Positions 57,749-64,000 of a stretch of DNA of 64,000 bases are shown here, piece after piece; position 1 is the stretch's first letter, and each line of letters opens with the position of its first letter. A model generated the notes under the pieces. That model made no database searches, was not told where the DNA came from, and saw nothing but the letters and a program-made list of their open reading frames with translations. This DNA is from Burkholderia sp. Bp9142 (GTDB taxonomy: Bacteria > Pseudomonadota > Gammaproteobacteria > Burkholderiales > Burkholderiaceae), in assembly GCF_003853415.1 (NCBI RefSeq), contig NZ_QTPP01000005.1, forward strand, positions 186,001-250,000, written 5' to 3'. A program made the position numbers and the translations under genes.

Positions 57749-59017
57749 GTGAAAAATACCATTCAATCCATATCCGTTATCGGACTCGGATATATCGGTC
57801 TTCCGACCGCAGCCGTGCTCGCGTCGCGCAAAATCAAGGTCGTCGGTGTCGACATCGACCAGCATGCCGTCGATACGATCAATCGAGGCGAGATTCATAT
57901 CGTCGAGCCCGAGCTGGATATCGTCGTGCACGCGGCAGTGAAGGAGGGATGGCTTCGCGCGACAACCCGGCCTGAAGCCGCGGACGCCTTCATGATCGCA
58001 GTGCCGACACCGTTTCGCGACGACTACGAACCCGACCTGTCGTATGTCAAGGCCGCCAGCGAGTCGATTGCCCCGGTTCTCAAGAAAGGAGACATCGTCA
58101 TTCTCGAGTCGACCTCGCCGGTCGGTACGACCGAGCAGATGGTGGAATGGCTGGCGCGCGCTCGCCCGGACCTCGTGTTTCCTGACAAGGACGGGGGCGA
58201 GTGCGATGTTTACGTCGCCTATTGCCCCGAGCGGGTCCTTCCCGGGCAGGTCATTCGTGAACTGATCGAAAACGATCGCGTGATCGGTGGCGTCAACCCG
58301 CTGTCCGCGGTACGTGCGCAAGAGGTCTACCGCACGTTCGTCAGCGGTCAACTGGTGGTCACGGATGCTCGTACGGCGGAGATGTCGAAGCTGACCGAAA
58401 ACGCATTTCGTGACGTCAATATCGCGTTTGCCAATGAGCTTTCACTTATTTGCGACAAGCTCGGCATCAATGTGTGGGAATTGGTCAATATCGCGAATCA
58501 CCATCCGCGCGTCAATATCCTCCAGCCCGGGCCGGGAGTCGGTGGTCACTGCATCGCGGTCGATCCGTGGTTCATCGTCAACAAGACGCCAGACCAGGCG
58601 AAGTTGATTCGACAGGCTCGGGAAGTGAACGACTCGAAGCCGCACTGGGTAATCGACAAGGTGCGCGCCGCGGTCGATGGGCTGTGCGAAGCCGGAAAGA
58701 CCCGGCGCGACATCCGAATTGCGTGCTTCGGTCTTGCCTTCAAGCCGAATATTGATGATCTGCGAGAAAGCCCGTCGCTCGATATCGCGCACAAGCTCTC
58801 CGACGCATATCCAGAGCAAATCCTTGTTGTGGAGCCGCATATCGACGCGATTCCGGAGAAGCTCGAGTTCGGTGGGGCGAGACTGATGGATGTGGATAGA
58901 GCGCTGGCACGCGCCGATGTCCTCGTCATGCTGGTCGATCACGCTCAATTCAAGGCGATCAAGCCGACTCTGCGCGAAACGCAGCGACTCGTTGATACCA
59001 AGGGCATCTGGAGTTGA
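57749..59017 (+). CDS. wecC: WecC, UDP-N-acetyl-D-mannosamine dehydrogenase
   Basis: The 422-residue protein starts at GTG 57749 (AAGGAC upstream) with SISVIGLGYIGLPTAAVLASR, the NAD-binding fold. Further motifs are VPTPFRDDYEPDLSYVKAA, STSPVGTTEQMV, ERVLPGQVIREL and GPGVGGHCIAVDPWF with the catalytic cysteine. It oxidises UDP-ManNAc twice to UDP-ManNAcA. The ORF can be read upstream from 57674, but those residues are untypical. It follows wecB by 90 bp. Confidence 0.94.
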   Translation: MKNTIQSISVIGLGYIGLPTAAVLASRKIKVVGVDIDQHAVDTINRGEIHIVEPELDIVVHAAVKEGWLRATTRPEAADAFMIAVPTPFRDDYEPDLSYVKAASESIAPVLKKGDIVILESTSPVGTTEQMVEWLARARPDLVFPDKDGGECDVYVAYCPERVLPGQVIRELIENDRVIGGVNPLSAVRAQEVYRTFVSGQLVVTDARTAEMSKLTENAFRDVNIAFANELSLICDKLGINVWELVNIANHHPRVNILQPGPGVGGHCIAVDPWFIVNKTPDQAKLIRQAREVNDSKPHWVIDKVRAAVDGLCEAGKTRRDIRIACFGLAFKPNIDDLRESPSLDIAHKLSDAYPEQILVVEPHIDAIPEKLEFGGARLMDVDRALARADVLVMLVDHAQFKAIKPTLRETQRLVDTKGIWS

Positions 59018-59088
59018 ATTGCGCCTGTCAGTGCTCCGTTCATGAGGCAGGAAAGCAAAGACGAATTTGAAAAGGCAGGGAAGTCGGA

Positions 59089-62000
59089 ATGAGCGTGAAG
59101 GTCGATGTCGGTGCGGGTGATGATCGGGGTGAGCTTACTGTTTTGCGACGGGAGCGCGATCGGTATGCCGCGCTAAGCGCGGCACTGCGTGTTGAACGCG
59201 CTGCGCAGGACGAACTCGTGTCGCGGCTCGAGGCGGAAATCGCTCGATTGCGCGAGCCTCACGAGGCAGCGTCAAGTAGCGGCGCCGGCCCGGCATCGCG
59301 GCACGTCGATAGTACCGCGGCCCTTGCCGGATATCAGCAGACGATCACCGATCTCACGAGCCGATTCGACGGATTGAAGGCATTACGTGAACGGGAGGAG
59401 GAGACTTTCCGGCAGTACCGTGCGGACACAGGCGTAACAATCGAAGCGCTTGCGGCCGAACTTTCACAGCATGGCGAGACGATCGGCAGCCTGACGAGTG
59501 AGGTCGATGCGGCAAGGGACGTTGCCCGGCAGCAGGAACAATTGCGCGCCGCGGGCATTGCGGTGCTCGAGCAGAAAATTGCAGATCTGGAGTCCGAACG
59601 CAGTGCTCGCGCGATCGAGCGACAGGAAATGGGTTCGATGCTTTCCGTGCTGCGCTCGGAAAGCAAGTCGGCGTCCGCCACCCTCGAGAAAATCAAGCTG
59701 GATGCGGTTCGCAACAGGATGGCACTCACCGAGGCGAACGCGCAGATTGAACGGTTGCGTCAGCAACTGATCGCTGCAAACCAGCAGGTCACCCGGACGA
59801 AGAACACACTGTCGTTTCAGCTGGGGCACGCGCTGATATTCGGCACCAAGTCGTGGAGCGGATTTTTCGCCCTGCCGGGCAAACTGGTGGCGATTCACCG
59901 TCTGTCGAAGCAACGCCGTGATGACAGGCAAGCGAGGGGGCTGAAGAGCCCGAACGACCGTCCCATGCTGCAAACGGCGCCGGTTTCAGCGCGTGGAGAT
60001 GCAGTCGAGCAGGTCGCGGTCGCCGCGCGTGCCAGGCTGCAGGGTCTGCACGATGATGACGGGCAGCAACTCGCCCACCGGATGAAGCAACTCAAGGTTG
60101 CGGCCATCATGGACGAATTCACGTTCGGTTCGTACGATCCGGAGTGCAACCTTCTGCAACTGACGCCCGCTCACTGGCAGGCCGAATTGAAGGCATTCAA
60201 CCCGGACATGCTGTTCATCGAATCCGCGTGGCGCGGAAAAGATGATCTCTGGGGCAGCAAGGTCGGCCACCTCAGTCAGGAAGTCCTCGGTATTGTTCAA
60301 TGGTGCCGCGATCACAAGATTCCGACGATCTTCTGGAACAAGGAGGATCCGGTACATTTCGAGACGTTTTTGACGACCGCGAAGTTGTTCGATTTCGTCT
60401 TTACGACGGATATCGACTGCATCCATCGCTACAAGGCCGCACTCGGCCACGACCGGGTTTATCTGCTGCCGTTTGCCGCTCAACCGCTCGTCAACAATCC
60501 CGTCGAGAAGTACGAACGGAAAGACGCGTTCTGTTTTGCCGGCGCCTATTACGTCCGATATCCGGAGCGGACGCGGGACCTGGGGAACTTCATTGTCAAT
60601 TTGCCCGAGTTTCGACCGCTGGAAATCTACGACAGAAACTACGGTAAAAGCGACGCGAACTACCAGTTTCCGGACGAATACCAACCGTTTGTCGTCGGCA
60701 ATCTGCCGTACGCGGAGATCGACAAGGCATATAAGGGCTATCGATACGCGATCAACCTCAACTCGATCAAGCAGTCGCAATCGATGTTCGCACGTCGCGT
60801 CTATGAACTGCTGGCGTCCAATACGATCACCATCAGCAACTTCTCGCGCGGCGTTCGTCTCATGTTTGGCGATCTGGTCGTGACGAGCGATAGCGGGGCC
60901 GAGATTCGGCGACGTCTCGAGGCATTGAACAGCGACGAAGCAGGCGCGCGCAAGCTCCGCCTTGCCGCGCTCCGCAAGGTGATGCTCGAGCATACCTATC
61001 AGGATCGACTTGCTTACGTTATCTCGAAGGTCAGCGAAGAGACCTTGCCATCGCTGCTCCCGCAGATCATCGTGATTGCACATGCCAAGGACCAGGCGCA
61101 AGCCGACTGCCTGCTGCAAGCATTTGAGCGGCAGCACTATCGGGAAAAAACGCTTGTGCTCGTCGTGCCGGAGCAGTTTGATCCCGCTGGGGTACCAGAC
61201 GGAGGCACGGTGCGCGTGTTGTCTGCGCTTGAATCGGATACGGTAATGTTGCAGGCCCTGGCGTCGCCCGCCGCCTGGCTTTCCGTGATGGTCGCGGACG
61301 ATTACTACGGCGCCCATTATCTGACGGATCTCGCGCTTGCGACGCGCTACTCGCAGGCGCGGGCGATCGGCAAGGTTGCCCAGTATGTGTGGTCGGGCAG
61401 CAAAGGCCTATCCCTGCTTCGGGAAGAGGCAGCATATACGCCCGTTGCCGAGATCGCTGCGCGGGCCGGTATCACGCGTTTCGATACATTGCCCGCGGTG
61501 TCGTTGCGCGACTGGACGAGGGAACTGTATACCGCGCGGTTCGATCACGAATCGTGCTTCGCTGTCGATGAATTCAACTACTGCCGAAGTGGTGTCGCGC
61601 TGGATGAGGCGGGGCGCGCGGCCGTTGACGATGTCGTGCTGTCCGATCAAGGACTGACGCTCGACGAAATGGAGCGGCGAGCGGAAGCAGTCGCACCGGA
61701 GCAACTGGAGAGCAATGCCCTTCCGCAGTTGCGCGGTAGCGATCTGGCATCGCTGCTGACGAAGGCGCCGGCGAACAGCAGCGTGTCGATGATCGAGCGC
61801 GGCGGGTGCCTGCAGGTCGATTCGGCGTTGCCGGATGGCTCGCACGAATATTGGTATGCCGCTCGCGATTTTTCCCCGTCCGATCTGTCGGTCGATAATG
61901 GGAAGCTTCAGTTCCACCTTGAAGTTTCGCCGGGTCTGAACGTTCAGATTGTCGTGCTGTTTCTCGACGGTGAAAAAGCGCGGATTGGCCATGTCGTGAA

Positions 62001-63312
62001 GGCTTCGAATCGCAATCACGATGTCGAGGTGCCGGCGGGCGCCGCGTACTTGCGGATCGGCTTGCGGGTATACGCCGGCGGTTCCGCGCGCGTGCAGTCG
62101 TTGCTGCTCGGTCACCGCTCGCTTCTGCCTGCGGATGTGTTTTCTCAAGGCGAACACCTCGTACTGACAAACCACTATCCGTCCTACGACGACCTGTATC
62201 GCAATGCGTTCGTGCACAGCCGGGTGCGCGCGTATCGCGCACGTGGCGTGCGATGCGACGTCTTTCGCTTCCGTGACGAACAAACGGTGGAGTATCAGGA
62301 GTTCGAGAACGTTGATGTGATGACGGGCGGCGCGGAGGTGCTGGACAGACTGTTGCAGTCGGGGCGATATCGCTCGGTCCTGGTCCACTTCCTCGACGAT
62401 GCGATGTGGCGCGCGCTGAAGCCTTACGCCGATCGACTGAAGATCGTCGTGTGGGTTCACGGCGCCGACATCCAGCGCTTCGAGCGTCGCGCATTTCTTT
62501 ATGACGATGACGAGCAACGCTCCGCTGCCGCCTTGAAGAGTGAGCGACGGGCGGAATTCTGGCGGAGTCTGCTGGCGGATCGGCCGTCATCGCTGCACGT
62601 CGTCTTCGTTTCGAAGTATCTCGCGACAACCGCGATGGAAGACCTCGGATTGGAACTGCCGCACGCTGCGTACAGCGTCATCCATAATCCGATCGATACC
62701 ACGCGCTTCGACTATGTCGAGAAGAACGTCGAACTGCGCTGGAAGGTGCTGTCGATTCGGCCGTATGCGTCGAAGGTCTACGCCAACGATCTGAGCGTCG
62801 ATGCGATTCTTGCGCTGTCTGGCACGCCGGATTTTGACCGGATGCAATTCCACCTCATCGGTGACGGTGCGCTATTCGACGAGACCGTAGCACCGCTGCG
62901 CGGATTGTCGAATGTCCTGATCGAGCGACGCTTCCTGACGCAATGCGAAATTGCCGATCTGCACAAGGAGTACGGCGTATTTTTGTGTCCCTCGAGAATG
63001 GATACGCAGGGCGTGTCGCGTGACGAAGCGATGGCGTCGGGCCTGGTCCCGGTTACCAATGCGGTTGCGGCCATCCCGGAATTCGTCGACGAAACATGCG
63101 GTGTGCTCGCGCCGGCCGAGGATGCGAAGGCACTTGCCAGAGGACTGCTGACGATCACCCGGGACTCGCGGCTGTTTGCAGACATGAGTGCTGGCGCGGC
63201 GCGACGCGTGAGACGACAGAGTGCTCACGATGCGGTGATTCGGCGAGAAATGGCGTGCTTTATTGGGGAAACGGAAGCGGCCGGGGCGGGAGAGACACCG
63301 GTTTCGCGATGA
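59089..63312 (+). CDS. Giant multi-domain glycosyltransferase (coiled coil, CgeB-like GT, beta-sandwich, GT4)
   Basis: The 1407-residue protein has no signal peptide. By eye: residues about 15-240 are a heptad-rich coiled coil; about 335-650 resemble CgeB-like glycosyltransferases (VAAIMDEFTFGSYDPECNLL, later RYAINLNSIKQSQSMFARRVYELLA); about 657-820 recall a GT-A-like segment (IIVIAHAKDQAQADCLLQAF). Residues about 895-1008 look like a carbohydrate-binding beta-sandwich; about 1023-1395 form a GT4/GT-B enzyme (IVVWVHGADIQ, SVIHNPIDTTRFDY, CPSRMDTQGVSRDEAMASGLVPVTN). It may chain several transfer steps on a capsule-type polymer, with the coiled coil for oligomerisation or chain-length control. 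Specific activities are unassigned. Confidence 0.78.
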   Translation: MSVKVDVGAGDDRGELTVLRRERDRYAALSAALRVERAAQDELVSRLEAEIARLREPHEAASSSGAGPASRHVDSTAALAGYQQTITDLTSRFDGLKALREREEETFRQYRADTGVTIEALAAELSQHGETIGSLTSEVDAARDVARQQEQLRAAGIAVLEQKIADLESERSARAIERQEMGSMLSVLRSESKSASATLEKIKLDAVRNRMALTEANAQIERLRQQLIAANQQVTRTKNTLSFQLGHALIFGTKSWSGFFALPGKLVAIHRLSKQRRDDRQARGLKSPNDRPMLQTAPVSARGDAVEQVAVAARARLQGLHDDDGQQLAHRMKQLKVAAIMDEFTFGSYDPECNLLQLTPAHWQAELKAFNPDMLFIESAWRGKDDLWGSKVGHLSQEVLGIVQWCRDHKIPTIFWNKEDPVHFETFLTTAKLFDFVFTTDIDCIHRYKAALGHDRVYLLPFAAQPLVNNPVEKYERKDAFCFAGAYYVRYPERTRDLGNFIVNLPEFRPLEIYDRNYGKSDANYQFPDEYQPFVVGNLPYAEIDKAYKGYRYAINLNSIKQSQSMFARRVYELLASNTITISNFSRGVRLMFGDLVVTSDSGAEIRRRLEALNSDEAGARKLRLAALRKVMLEHTYQDRLAYVISKVSEETLPSLLPQIIVIAHAKDQAQADCLLQAFERQHYREKTLVLVVPEQFDPAGVPDGGTVRVLSALESDTVMLQALASPAAWLSVMVADDYYGAHYLTDLALATRYSQARAIGKVAQYVWSGSKGLSLLREEAAYTPVAEIAARAGITRFDTLPAVSLRDWTRELYTARFDHESCFAVDEFNYCRSGVALDEAGRAAVDDVVLSDQGLTLDEMERRAEAVAPEQLESNALPQLRGSDLASLLTKAPANSSVSMIERGGCLQVDSALPDGSHEYWYAARDFSPSDLSVDNGKLQFHLEVSPGLNVQIVVLFLDGEKARIGHVVKASNRNHDVEVPAGAAYLRIGLRVYAGGSARVQSLLLGHRSLLPADVFSQGEHLVLTNHYPSYDDLYRNAFVHSRVRAYRARGVRCDVFRFRDEQTVEYQEFENVDVMTGGAEVLDRLLQSGRYRSVLVHFLDDAMWRALKPYADRLKIVVWVHGADIQRFERRAFLYDDDEQRSAAALKSERRAEFWRSLLADRPSSLHVVFVSKYLATTAMEDLGLELPHAAYSVIHNPIDTTRFDYVEKNVELRWKVLSIRPYASKVYANDLSVDAILALSGTPDFDRMQFHLIGDGALFDETVAPLRGLSNVLIERRFLTQCEIADLHKEYGVFLCPSRMDTQGVSRDEAMASGLVPVTNAVAAIPEFVDETCGVLAPAEDAKALARGLLTITRDSRLFADMSAGAARRVRRQSAHDAVIRREMACFIGETEAAGAGETPVSR

Positions 63313-63428
63313 GTCGAGGTGTTTCATTGCGAATCGTGCATACCCGTGAGCGGTGTGCCTGAAGAGGATGATGGTGCGGGTCGTTGACGACTGGAACCGC
63401 GCCGTCACAAGAACTGCTGCGGGGAAAG

Positions 63429-64000
63429 ATGGCTGACCAATACATGGATCGCGTCGTATTGAGCGAGCGGAACTCGATGATCTACTGCGCGGCGAGCGTT
63501 GCCGAGAAGACGTCGGTCGAACTCGGTGCGACGATCGCGGGGGGATTGCCGGATGGCACGAATCTGATTCTCCTGATCAGTGGTGATGCACTGACCGAGC
63601 AACATGCGACGGAAATCGGATTCGTGCCGACAAAGGGCGGCTATTACCAGTACCTGAAGCCTTCAGTGAACGGCGAGCGACTCTGCCATGCCTTCGATAT
63701 CCTGCCGGAAGTCACTTCGGTCGGTATCCGGTTGTGGGGCATCGGCGTGCCGCCCGTCGTGCTGGACGACGTTCGCGTGACGGGCGTCGAAGCAGGTGGC
63801 TTTCGATTCCTGTCCGCTCGTCCGCGTCGCATCGTCAAGAAATGGGAATCGCTTGCCGTGCAACAGCAACCGCCGGTTGCTGCGAACTTGCTGCTCGCGA
63901 AGCATGCATGCGGTACGGCATGCGTCGTGCATTGCAATAAATGGTTCGACTCGATGGATGGGTACGAGCAGCGGACGAAGCGCTCCGAGTTCGGACGCGA
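63429..64000 (+). CDS. Partial gene in the polysaccharide locus, continues past the window end
   Basis: The ATG at 63429, after GGGGAAAG, opens 190 codons with no stop before base 64000. The residues about 30-118 look beta-rich, with AGGLPDGTNLILLISGDALT, FVPTKGGYYQYLKPSVNGER and SVGIRLWGIGVPPVVLDDVR. They resemble the beta-sandwich at residues 895-1008 of the preceding glycosyltransferase (GLRVYAGGSARVQSLLLG). Downstream of this module a catalytic domain would be expected, but it is not in view. It is probably another glycosyltransferase or modifying enzyme of the same polymer. The gap 63313-63428 holds no other gene. Confidence 0.6.
   Translation, partial: MADQYMDRVVLSERNSMIYCAASVAEKTSVELGATIAGGLPDGTNLILLISGDALTEQHATEIGFVPTKGGYYQYLKPSVNGERLCHAFDILPEVTSVGIRLWGIGVPPVVLDDVRVTGVEAGGFRFLSARPRRIVKKWESLAVQQQPPVAANLLLAKHACGTACVVHCNKWFDSMDGYEQRTKRSEFGR

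Overview
The window looks like chromosome 1 of a Burkholderia species, most likely of the B. cepacia complex. The evidence is very high G+C with GC-biased third codon positions, and Burkholderiales-type products and gene order: oxyR-katG-dps, glcDEF, grpE-thioredoxin-dnaK-dnaJ, pcnB-folK-deoxynucleoside kinase-panB, and miaA-mutL. Species assignment is inference from content; no database search was possible. About 51 kb is conserved housekeeping DNA. The last 12 kb (from about 51.5 kb) is a surface-polysaccharide (capsule-type) locus with lower G+C and looser codon use. No rRNA, tRNA, CRISPR array, insertion sequence or prophage was seen.

Layout. 1-5.3 kb: end of recG, then a peroxide-defence unit of oxyR, katG and dps, with recognisable OxyR-type boxes before oxyR and katG. 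5.3-7.8 kb: ubiA, proC, yggS. 7.9-13.4 kb: minus-strand glycolate oxidase genes glcD-glcE-glcF and a separate D-lactate-dehydrogenase-type flavoenzyme. 13.5-16.2 kb: PduO-type adenosyltransferase, flavohaemoglobin hmp with an NsrR-like site, and a VapBC-type toxin-antitoxin pair. 16.2-24.3 kb: aroG, tldD, a nitrilase-family amidase and a giant YhdP-like envelope protein. 24.6-32.8 kb: glnE, nadK-recN, hrcA, hemH, hslR. 33.3-39.7 kb: grpE, a thioredoxin-like gene, dnaK, dnaJ and a pabB-pabC fusion, with sigma-32-like promoters before grpE and dnaK. 39.9-45 kb: panB, deoxynucleoside kinase, folK, pcnB, a HAD hydrolase and hda, all minus strand. 45.2-51.5 kb: purM, a SnoaL-like gene broken at a G10 tract, miaA-mutL, a DedA protein and a small MscS channel. 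51.9-64 kb: ABC-dependent polysaccharide export genes (kpsM, kpsT, kpsE, kpsD), UDP-ManNAcA synthesis (wecB, wecC), a 1407-residue multi-domain glycosyltransferase, and the start of another gene that runs off the end.

The most interesting non-obvious signal is in the aroG leader (about 17.4-17.6 kb, minus strand). A well-formed promoter is followed by a 21-codon ORF containing KFYFYFFW, then a strong terminator followed by eight T residues, and only then aroG. Short complementary segments can form the mutually exclusive 1:2, 2:3 and 3:4 pairings of a classical attenuator. This predicts that DAHP synthase is controlled by ribosome stalling on Phe/Tyr/Trp codons.

Other points to check: a perfect leader hairpin plus a 45-codon ORF in the katG leader; an apparently frameshifted small membrane-protein gene between katG and dps; two 16-bp perfect palindromes sharing a CGTTGCAACG core; a frame-breaking G10 tract; and the domain architecture of the giant glycosyltransferase, whose beta-sandwich-like segment appears to recur in the next, partial gene.
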